64,000 bases of DNA from Bedellia somnulentella (Eukaryota; Arthropoda; Insecta; Lepidoptera; Bedelliidae), in NCBI GenBank assembly GCA_963576735.1, contig OY755172.1, forward strand, positions 2,666,001-2,730,000, read 5' to 3'. Position 1 is the first letter of the stretch. Each line of letters starts with the position of its first letter. Positions 9,945-18,275 of the stretch are shown here, one piece after another. Under the pieces are notes generated by a model. That model was given only the letters and a program-made list of their open reading frames with translations. It was not told the DNA's origin and searched no databases. Made by a program: the position numbers and the translations under genes.

Positions 9945-10044
9945 ATGGAGTTTGGTTTGGTATTGAAACCGTACGGCCCATGGAGCTACCTCGAGGTCGG
10001 GATGCTCGTCTGCGCTACCATCCTCATGTTTTGCCTAGCTTGGG
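9945..10044 (+). pseudogene. Duplicated transmembrane exon relic
   Basis: From ATGGAGTT to GCTTGGG|GTTAGT this repeats the 3' three-quarters of exon 9542-9679, including the same donor, with few differences. The translated frame is MEFGLVLKPYGPW then SYLEVGMLVCATILMFCLAW. One change puts a Glu inside the membrane helix (V to E). Upstream AGs at 9911 and 9929 would not give the phase-1 entry needed, and two of the possible frames stop. It therefore looks like a dead exon copy rather than an alternative exon, although the donor is intact and a cryptic use cannot be excluded. Confidence 0.85.
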
Positions 10045-10256
10045 GTTAGTAGATTTAATAAATAATTTGTTTTAGAGTCATTTCAACTCATATGAGTCTG
10101 CTGTTGAATATAGATGAGAATGATATTAGATATGACGGATTAGATATGAGTAGGCCTTGGCAAAAGATCTTTATGAACGGATGTGCACATTTCTTGTACA
10201 TCGGCTTCCTATTATTTTATTTTTTTACGTAGGATTTGTGAAGGTTTTGCTTATGC

Positions 10257-10440
10257 TAAACAGAAAGATAGATAGATAGATAAAACATTTATTTCCACAA
10301 CTAAGACACACAAATCATAACAGCATAATCACATACATTACAAAAACAAAAGAACATTACAACACCAATTTTGTATGTCACAGCAATAGATAGCAAGTTT
10401 CAATTCCTATTCTAAGCCGAAACTTGTAGTTAATTCTTAA
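10257..10440 (-). repeat. (GATA)n plus LINE-like 3' tail
   Basis: A GATAGATAGATAGATA run followed by AAACATTTATTTCCACAAC and Ca-rich sequence. This is how reversed 3' ends of insect LINEs commonly begin. No ORF. The assignment rests on general appearance only. Confidence 0.35.
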
Positions 10441-10516
10441 AACTATGTAAAATTATCGTTATCTGCAGCCATGTTTTTGAATGAGTATACTCATAATACT
10501 TATTTGTTCCTGTTCC

Positions 10517-10748
10517 GCACCTGGTGTTCAGAGTAACCACATTTTGCTAGGAAATATGGTAGGGGCAGGCCTATCGCCGTTTTGTTCGAATACACTGTCA
10601 TATGACAATGTACAACTCGGCAGTGTGGATCCTCACGATGTTTACTCTCACCATTGCTACTTTATTAAATTACCACACATATGACTCCAGAAAAGACGTA
10701 TTGGTGAAGGCCCCAGCGGGTTTTCGAAACAGTGGTCTATCACAGTTT
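10517..10748 (-). mobile_element. SINE-A fragment in last intron
   Basis: Reversed SINE-A missing its 3' tail. It runs from CACCTGGTGTTCAGAGTAAC through GGGGCAGGCCTATCGCCGTT to the head remnant GTGGTCTATCACAG. It ends about 30 bp before the final acceptor. The frames at 10481-10684 and 10602-10922 cross this repeat and the exon boundary and are not real. Confidence 0.75.
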
Positions 10749-10777
10749 TTTTTAATCAAGTACTCTTTTTCTTTCAG

Positions 10778-11013
10778 AATGCTGTTGCAAACGCTCCAAG
10801 CCATCCGACACGCCACTCAACATACCAGCATCTTGTATAGACCTGTCTCCAACAGTAAGCGTGACGGCCTCTTCTCAACACATGATGACCAGGCCCCTTC
10901 CAGCCTCTCCGCCAGAATATGAGGCCCCTCCTTCATACTCCTCACTATTCCCTAGGGCCTACAAATCCTCTCCGACCCCCATACCGCATTGTTCACACGA
11001 AGAACCCGACTGA
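10778..11013 (+). CDS. CUB-like/LDLa receptor: last coding exon, PPxY tail
   Basis: Acceptor TTTTTCTTTCAG; phase 1 in; stop TGA at 11011-11013. It encodes the cytoplasmic tail of about 78 residues: ECCCKRSKPSDTPLNIPASC and so on, with PPEYEAPPSYSSLFPRAY and the terminus PHCSHEEPD. The CCC-KR block just after the membrane suggests palmitoylation. PPEY and PPSY are PPxY motifs, known to bind WW domains of NEDD4-family ubiquitin ligases, which suggests regulated endocytosis or turnover. LDLRAD3/LDLRAD4-type receptors use the same device. The frame is continuous with the preceding exon (G|AA gives Glu). Confidence 0.87.
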
Positions 11014-11176
11014 ATACGAAAAAGTTTAATATAGTTTGACAGATTTTAAATACACAAAATGGCCGACAAACGCCATTTTGTTTTGACTTGACATTTGATT
11101 GGCTATTGTTACTAAACTGTCATTTGGAAGGATAAATCATTTAAAATTTATTTTCTAAATAAGGGATAAAGTACAC

Positions 11177-11182
11177 AATAAA
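11177..11182 (+). terminator. Possible poly(A) signal of the LDLa gene
   Basis: AATAAA about 165 bp after the stop codon at 11013. It is the first canonical hexamer downstream, though others follow (for example near 11278), so the real 3' end is uncertain. Confidence 0.35.
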
Positions 11183-11189
11183 TACAATG

Positions 11190-12497
11190 CGTTGTACGCG
11201 TTAGAATTTACCAACAATTTTAAATGTTCTCCTCTATCTAACCAAATGACAATTTAGATTGAAAACAATGTTAACGACAAATAAATATTATCATTATATT
11301 ATTATAATGGGACCAACAATTGAAATTATTAATTGATAAAAAGCCGCTTTTAAACAATGTGCCTTTGAAATAAAATTTAATATCATTTATACAGTCATAT
11401 AAATTGAATAATAGTAAGTTACTGTAAGTTCGCTAAATTCCAGGTTTTGGTAGTACTATTAATATTTAGGTGGGGTAGGCATTTATATCCAAATATAATA
11501 TTTTGTGCTGCAAACCTCTGCTTTAAGAATAAGGACAGGGTACACAATTATATATTTGGCTGAAGTGAATATGAGGATGTCACAATTAAAATGAACTTTA
11601 TACAGCTGGTTATCGGTGTCATCCTTCAATTTGTTTGATTTTATATCATTAATGCTAATGGTTTTATGACTGAGTCCCAACCAGGGTAATTCAAGGAAAA
11701 TGTGGCATAATATATTTGTCTAACAATATTATACAATTTAACTTGCTATAATTATATTACTTCATTTATTAAGAGCTTATTCCATTTGTCTGAATGAAGA
11801 CGTCTGAAAGCCACAGAATCTGAATTCAGACTAGTGGAATAATGTTCAAACTGAAATTTGTGTAGTGGAATAAAAAGCATCTGCGGCAGTAACTTCGAAG
11901 GACGTCTGAATTCAGCAACGACAAAGTGTAATGGAATAAGCTCTTTATTCTGGTCCGGGCTCACCATAAAACAAACAGTAGGAACAAAAAATAATTCTTG
12001 AAGATATTATATCATACAATTTATTACTTTACAATCAAAAGTTCATTAGCATTTTCTAACCAAGCCTTACCACATCGAATTCATATACTACTGCCATAGT
12101 TATTAAGTACCTATTAAAAAAATGACTTTAAAAGTTAATAAAAAACCACAAATAAAATGACAAATTAAAGGCATCTTTTGTTGACATAAACCATCACTTT
12201 AAAACAATGAGATCTGTGTTATTTTAATTCACTAGTCTTTAGTAATATAATTAAGAATTAATGTAACGGTAATTAATTATTTTAATAGACCCGACACGTC
12301 ATCTAACGATGTAGGAAATATTGCATTGAGATTGTGTATGAATGAAATGAAAGTGATAAAATATAGTGAAAATAGCATCTTAATAAAAGTGTATTTATTT
12401 TATTTGGTCTTTTATTTTTATTGGCTGTGTATTCCCAGATTTATTGCTATACCCGTTTACCCATTTATTTATGCAAGTGTCGTAAAAAGCAGCTCCA
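11190..12497. other. Possible 3'UTR, then unannotated DNA
   Basis: AT-rich. No ORF with recognisable content and no known repeat. The first few hundred bases may be 3'UTR of the LDLa gene. 11790-11940 contains short inverted fragments (GAATTCAGAC, GTCTGAATTCAG) around TAGTGGAATAA and GTGTAATGGAATAAG, perhaps a decayed palindromic element. Confidence 0.35.
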
Positions 12498-12635
12498 AGG
12501 GCAAGCACGAGCGCTATTTTATCGACACGATAACGGTTAGAATGAGATGGCAGTATACGATACTAAGTAATTGCGTAAAAGATGGCTGCTTTATCCCACG
12601 CGATAACTAGTTTAAACACCGCTCGTGCTTGCCCT
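12498..12635 (+). mobile_element. 138-bp TIR MITE, copy 1
   Basis: Ends are AGGGCAAGCACGAGCG and its inverted complement. The body includes CTATTTTATCGACACGATAACG and TTATCCCACGCGATAACTAG. Further copies lie at 31252-31397 (reversed) and 62475-62612. CCTGCAGG adjoins the TIR here on the right and in copy 2 on the matching end, so it may belong to the TIR. No coding capacity; superfamily unknown. Confidence 0.8.
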
Positions 12636-12887
12636 GCAGGAGTATGTAGATTTTTAAATTATTGTTGGGCTATGAGGTTGGAAACCCGATACCAACTAAG
12701 CTTTATTTAACAATATTTTCCGTGCCAGCCACCAAAAATAGAGTAAGTAAGTAAGTCAAACCAGTCATCTGAAAAGATAGACAAGTGGCCTTCCGAATTT
12801 GTAAAAAATTCGGAGGTAGGAAACGCAAACACTACTAAAACGTGTAAAAGAAATAAAGGATAGAAGAATTTCGCGCTGGCAGCCATT

Positions 12888-12960
12888 GACACGGTAGCTC
12901 AATTGGCAAGAGCGACGGGGGCGTATACCCGAGGTCGCGGGTTCGAATCCTGCCTGTGTC
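12888..12960 (+). tRNA. tRNA-like sequence (pseudogene or SINE-F head)
   Basis: 73 nt with a full tRNA layout. Acceptor GACACGG pairs with CTGTGTC (one G-U). D arm is GCTC/GAGC. T arm is GCGGG-TTCGAAT-CCTGC, directly abutting the acceptor. A box TAGCTCAATTGGCAAGAG and B box GGTTCGAATCC are present. The anticodon arm is defective: only CGGG/CCCG pairs, leaving an 8-nt loop, so no reliable anticodon can be read. The sequence after it (GAAATTTTTCTTTCC) recurs in the hAT MITEs behind a matching T-arm. I therefore favour a tRNA-derived SINE head over a working tRNA. Confidence 0.5.
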
Positions 12961-12997
12961 GAAATTTTTCTTTCCTTTATTTATTAATACTCAACTC

Positions 12998-13338
12998 AAA
13001 CGTTCACGCCGTATATCCCCGAAGGAGTTGCCGGAGGTACTAATACTTCCGAACATCAGGTGATATTGTCACCTGGTGTTTAGAGTACCTACATTTTGTT
13101 TGGACAGTGTACTCACGTGATAGGGGGCAAGCCTATCGCCGTTTTGTACAAAGACACTGTCACATGACCAAGTACAACTTAGCCATATAGGTTTCCTCAC
13201 GATGTTTTCCCTCTCTGTTCACCTTGATGAATTAGCCACGGATGACTTTAGAAAACACACATTGGTATGTTACCCGGGATTTGAACCCACGTCCTTCCGC
13301 ATGATAGGCGATGTTGTACCCACTTGGCTACCACGGTT
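12998..13338 (-). mobile_element. SINE-A copy
   Basis: Near-complete reversed SINE-A, from AACGTTCACGCCGTATATCC to the head GGCTACCACGG with B-box complement GGGATTTGAACC. It lies just downstream of the tRNA-like sequence at 12888. Confidence 0.85.
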
Positions 13339-14210
13339 TTTAGTAACAAAACTTGTAAAAAATATAATTAATATAAGTCTTACTTTGAAACTAAGTAGAT
13401 GTGAAATAATAACATAAGTAACAGTATTTAGTTATAGTTTATTTGGGTTTGCTAGCACGCTCAATTTTTAATCCCCTTTGCGTTTGTTCCAAAGTATTTT
13501 GTCTGAAGACATGTATTGACATTTACTTTATAAGTTTATTTTAAGTGTTTGTTTGAGTTTGTAAATTTGATTGGGGTTCCTATTGATTTGACATGACATC
13601 GTTAAATGTGACCAGTAATAAAAAAGTGTAAAAAATTGATATGTTACCGATTTTTAAATGGGTTGGGGCACCTCACGACATCAAGATAGATAAATAATAC
13701 TTATTATGTTTGATTTGCTCATTCAAAGGCAACTTTGTATCGCTATGCCTATGCCTTTAAAAAAAATAAAATAAAAAATCTTCATACATGATCGCTCCAC
13801 CCTAGTGTCCAAGCTGTCGGTGGATGTCGTAAAATAATTGTTATTGGAGGACAATATCGTTGGTGAGTTATGTTGACTTAGGAAAGCATTAACCCCATAT
13901 TAACCCAGAATGAATCAAAACTTTCTACAACAATTTTGTTCTTGAAAAAAAGCATGGCGGGCATAGAAATATAATTACTATAGAACACACATTTGCGAGA
14001 CTCCCGCTTGTGCACAGTGTCGGCGGGTGTGCTATAGCTACTTACGTATATTTATATTGATAAATAAGGATGGGTAATTGTTAAACATTATCAATCTGTG
14101 CAACATCGATTTTTTTATCAAAGAAGAGAATCGATACATTGTATAAAACAATGATTCCGAAATTCGACCAAGGGGAGAACCCTCGAATTTTACGATTGTT
14201 ATTATGTTTT
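13339..14210. other. No gene recognised
   Basis: AT-rich. A 22-bp segment at 13962-13983 recurs inverted at 17386-17407 near GGCGGGTGT. It is otherwise featureless. Confidence 0.35.
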
Positions 14211-14462
14211 TAGTGTTGGCTTACAATAGCACTTCCCCGTTTCTTCCGGTGGGTGTACGTAAGAGGCATTTAACTGTATCGGGGCTTTTACGGAATTTTT
14301 GGGCGATGCTGTTGGAGACCTATCACCAACAACCTTTATTTACCATCGTTTCCCCACTCAACTTTCCAAAAGTGGCTAAGGAATTTCTAATTATTTCTAA
14401 TTTATTAGCTCTGGCTACCCCTTTTAGGGATTTATAGACATGACTATATGTTTGTATGTATG
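14211..14462 (+). mobile_element. SINE-B copy
   Basis: Forward, full length. TAGTGTTGGCTTACAATAGC head, TTCTTCCGGTGGGTGTACGT, and end GGGATTTATAGACATGACTA plus (TGTA)n. Confidence 0.85.
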
Positions 14463-15427
14463 TAGTGTGTTTGGTGGATATTTTTTGGTGAATGGCTTCT
14501 GTATGTATTGTCCAGCAGAGGACATTGAAAATGATTATGTGCAGGAAATATAAAAATAACAGCAGTTATTTAAATAAATATATAATTGTAAATAGAACTA
14601 GTATTATTTTTTTACTTATCATTACTTTGTAACAGTCTCTCACTTCTCATAGCCCGTATATGTCCCAACCAAGGGGCTCGATCTTACTCTATAGGGTGAT
14701 TTGGCAATAGTCCACCACACTAGCCAAGTGCGGGTTGGCAGACTAACGACTTCTACCATGATAGTAGCCGACATACCGTGGCCTCCAGCCGTGACGAGCC
14801 AGCATCAAATTTATTAATCATATTACGACACCATCCCACCCGGGCCTGTTTCTGTACCTCGGTGAGGTTGTGTGGCACCCAGCGTGAAACTATCCTCCTC
14901 ACGTGAAGATATTCGTGTAAAATCTCATGAACGCTTCCCGATCAAATCTGCATAATGTGTTGAATCTCTAGATACGTTATTCGCCTATTGTCATAAATTA
15001 AATTTTTCAATCTTCAAAGGAATCTGGAAAGTGCAATGAACATATCCTGCTCCAGGTGTTAGTTTCCGAATTCATATTTTGGTGAACAGCATCGATCCAC
15101 TTTTTAATTATTTTGGTATCCTTTGGAAAACTGAAATTAGAATTTATAACATCTTAAATTGTGAGTAACTAATTAAAAGATCGTTGGTAAAATTAAAGCC
15201 AATTCTCTAAAAGAAACATTTCACTTAATACAAGTAAAGGCGTGCGAATATAATTCGTTAATTAATACAACCCTATTATAGCCCAAAGAGTAAATGGTAA
15301 GACATACGTGTATAAAAATAAACATGAAATGTGTTAATATTTTCTTTGGTAGCTAGCTAAAAAAACATATATAATTATTCCAGAAATCATAACTCAATTT
15401 TCAAATAGCAAAGTCACATATTCATAA
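14463..15427. other. Unannotated; one repeat fragment
   Basis: 14695-14770 (ATAGTCCACCACACTAGCC then GTGCGGGTTGGCAGAC) is a fragment of an interspersed repeat also seen near 455-535. The rest is AT-rich with no supported gene. Confidence 0.35.
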
Positions 15428-15674
15428 ACATACATACATATACTCACGGCTAAAAATCCCTTAACGGGGTAACCAGAGCTTTGGAATGAGAATTTCCTCA
15501 GCCACTTTTGGAAGTTGATTGGGGAAAAGATGGTGATAATAAATGTTTTGGTGACGGGTCTCCAACCACATCGCCCAAAAATTACTTAAAAAGCCCCTAT
15601 ACCCTTAGTCGCCTCTTACGATCACCCACGGGTAGAAATGGGGTAGTGTTATTCTAAGCCGACACTACACAGCA
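15428..15674 (-). mobile_element. SINE-B copy
   Basis: Reversed, full length. (TACA)n, ATATACTCACGGC, TTAACGGGGTAACCAGAGC and the head complement AAGCCGACACTACACAGCA. Confidence 0.88.
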
Positions 15675-15865
15675 AATATATATATATATATAAATATATA
15701 ATATTCATAAACATATTGATTTTTAGATGTATTAAACAATTACCAAAAAATATATATTTATTATTAACCGATTGTATCGAACGATTAATGGATCGACAAT
15801 TGAAACATCCTAATGAAAGTACCCCATCTCTAAATCGTTGTGCGTGTGTGCGTGCGTCAAACTTG

Positions 15866-16389
15866 TCATTCGTAAAGCGGCCAGTACACAATGGCGGACG
15901 ATGGCCCACTGCTCGCCATCGCCACTGTGTACAGGGGGCAATGGTGCATGATGGCGGACAATTGCCGATCGTGGCGCGCAATGGCGCGCAATGGCGCGCA
16001 ATGGCGAAGTTGTCGGTTTTTCGGGCACACTTCAAAGGAATCGTGGCGTAGCATGGCCGGTGGTGTTTCCACAGTGGGCCATTGTTTAGTTCGTCACCGA
16101 CCGCTCATAGATACTTATACTTTTTTTGGAATATTTTATTGCAAAATGTATTGATAATCACTATATGACGTAAAAATAACATAAATAGCGCCATAAATAA
16201 AATAAATTACATGCATAATAATAAATAAATAGCTGCAACCATAATTACTTCGACGTCCGTCGCAAGTGGATTGCCAGACAGTAATGAACAATGGGCCATT
16301 GTGTGAACACCAATTGATCGTGGCCAACAATTGCCAATTGCGAAGCGTGGCCCATCGTCGGCCATTGTGTACTGGCCGCTTAAGAATGA
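15866..16389. mobile_element. TIR element with GCAATGG-rich subterminal repeats
   Basis: About 524 bp bounded by AAGCGGCCAGTACACAATGG (from 15875) and its inverted complement (to 16381). The imperfect match extends outwards into TCATTC/GAATGA. Inside are three tandem GGCGCGCAAT units (15971-16000) and many GCCATTG/CAATGGC words at both ends, perhaps transposase binding sites. No transposase. The several overlapping frames here are by-products of this low-complexity sequence. Right TIR flank contains TTAA; superfamily unresolved. Confidence 0.7.
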
Positions 16390-16399
16390 TAGATTTCGT

Positions 16400-17080
16400 C
16401 AGTGTTGCAAAAGTTCCCGATTTATCGGGAGATCTACCGATTTTGGCCTTTCCCTCCCGATATCCCGATTTAGTGACCATATCTCCCGATTTATTGCATT
16501 TGACATTAAAGTAATAGTTAATATAGCATTCTAAAGTCAGAAAACATCAAGAATCACATAGTAACACTGACCACGGGATTCTCACGCACGGGAATTCCCA
16601 TAAAATTCTCACAGGGCCTTTTAACACGGCAGTGACGTCAATTTACACAAAAAATATTACATCGAAACGCTTTGCAATACAGTTCATTATTGTAAAATAA
16701 TTTAACTTGTGAAAATTTCAATATTCATGTTAATATACTTACTAATCAATGGAATGAAAAACGGAATGCCGCGGGTTCAATTCCTGCTGGTGTCGAAATT
16801 TTAATTTCCTTGATTGAACAGTACAATAATCCCCACATGCGGTTTCATGCCCAACAAAATCTATTTATTGATGAAAAAATTATTACTAAAATTGTAAGCA
16901 AGAAGTGGTACTAAAATGATCAGTACTACCTATATATTTTTATATACCTAAATAAATTACTTTAACTTGATTATTAGCATAAAATACTGATATTTTATTA
17001 AGACGAAAAAATCTCCCGATTTCTCCCGATTTTTAACTGGAAAATTACCCGATTTTTTAACTTTCGCTTTTGCAACACTG
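16400..17080 (+). mobile_element. hAT-type MITE copy 1 (681 bp)
   Basis: Terminal inverted repeats CAGTGTTGCAAAAG and CTTTTGCAACACTG, flanked by a perfect 8-bp target duplication GATTTCGT (16392-16399, 17081-17088). These are the hallmarks of the hAT superfamily. There is no transposase, so it is non-autonomous. About nine TCCCGATTT-like words crowd both ends. The centre (about 16760-16860) carries a tRNA T-arm-like piece (CGCGGGTTCAATTCCTG) followed by TGTCGAAATTTTAATTTCC, akin to 12937-12980, and a CCCCACATGCGGTTTCATG block akin to 35668-35690. Copy 2 is at 26147-26827, reversed, with no difference found. Confidence 0.93.
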
Positions 17081-17088
17081 GATTTCGT

Positions 17089-17768
17089 CCCCCAACGCCT
17101 CCTTCAACCCCGCGAATATAAAATTTTATCACGTAAATTATTAAATAAAACTTACTTACTTGTGAAAAGTCGCATTTGATTTTTGTTTGGTGTGTTTTCG
17201 CGTATCACTTTTACACGTTTTAACTGCGCATTTCACCATTTTTATTGTAAAAAACAAATAAAAACTTCTGACATACACTCCTCTAACGCTTTCGATTTGC
17301 ACTTTTTGATAACTGTTGCGGTTGGCGCTAGATTTGATTTCATGTTCTCATGTGCTCTCAATGTTCTCATGTGCATTTGCTCGCTCTATAGTAATTATAT
17401 TTCTATGATGGCGGGTGTTCTATCCACTGTGCTAGTTGTAGCTACGGACACGCACTGTTATATGATGCGTATTTAAATAAAATGGCAATAGCACAATACA
17501 GTGCCATACCCCTATTACGTGAGGTAAAAATTCGGTATTCTGAAATACCGAGACTAAATATCACATGTTCAGAAGATCGAACCCCTGCCACCCTTTCAAA
17601 GGAGAACGAAGTAGTTACATGTAGATACTGATACTAAGCTGTAAGCTAGTCTTTTGTAATGTTATGACGTTTAGAGATAATACATTTAAATATTAAACAT
17701 ATAACATAGACCATATTCTTTAAATTTCATAAAACATAACTATCTAAATACTAGTAGTCTAGTAAAAG
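17089..17768. other. No gene recognised
   Basis: Contains short direct repeats ATGTTCTCATGTGC (17342, 17361) and the 22-bp segment 17386-17407 inverted relative to 13962-13983. The 97-residue frame at 17183-17476 has no recognisable domain and no splice or promoter support. Confidence 0.35.
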
Positions 17769-17922
17769 TAACAGTGAATTCGTACAAAACGGCGATAGGC
17801 TGTGATAGGGAGTCACGTGAGTACACTGTTCAAGCAAAATGTGGTTATTCTGAACACCAGTCACTCATTTTCAGAAAGTACCCCTGCTAACCTCTTCGGG
17901 GATATACGGCGTGAACATTTCG
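17769..17922 (+). mobile_element. SINE-A, 5'-truncated
   Basis: Forward 3' half only: CGTACAAAACGGCGATAGGC to CCTCTTCGGGGATATACGGC and GTGAAC. Typical 5' truncation of a retroposed element. Confidence 0.75.
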
Positions 17923-18275
17923 AGCTAGTAATAGAGCTGAATTGTGTTTATATTAATTTCATTCTTCACTCTAAGTCTCTACTAAAACAGATGGATCTTT
18001 GATTCTGTTGTTCCCAAGTTCACGGGTCATGTCATGTTGGGTCTCTTGACAAAAAGTGAGTACCCTGAACACAAGGTGAGAAAATGCCACACGAAGTTCA
18101 AAAGAACTAATCTTTCTGCTATCCTTGTAGACATAACATGACCTAAATTATAAGTAAAACACATACTAACTATGCCCATGCCATAAGCTCCTAAAACAAT
18201 TCAAAATATTTTTTTTATAAATAAGTATAAACACATTAATTTTGCAACATCCCCTTTTAATTAGCCAAGACTCTC

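Noticed and set aside
10481..10922. Frames of 67 and 106 residues overlapping the last LDLa-gene exon
   Set aside because: They mix a SINE-A fragment with the exon in the wrong frame. The phase-1 frame gives the PPxY tail and a proper stop.
15649..16154. Several overlapping 68-128 residue frames on both strands
   Set aside because: They all read the GGCGCGCAATGG-rich ends of one TIR element in different frames, with His/Arg/Cys-rich nonsense and no domain.
16136..16534. Frames of 67-114 residues across the TIR element and hAT MITE
   Set aside because: They cross transposon boundaries and recur in the second hAT copy (26713-26898); no protein similarity is apparent.
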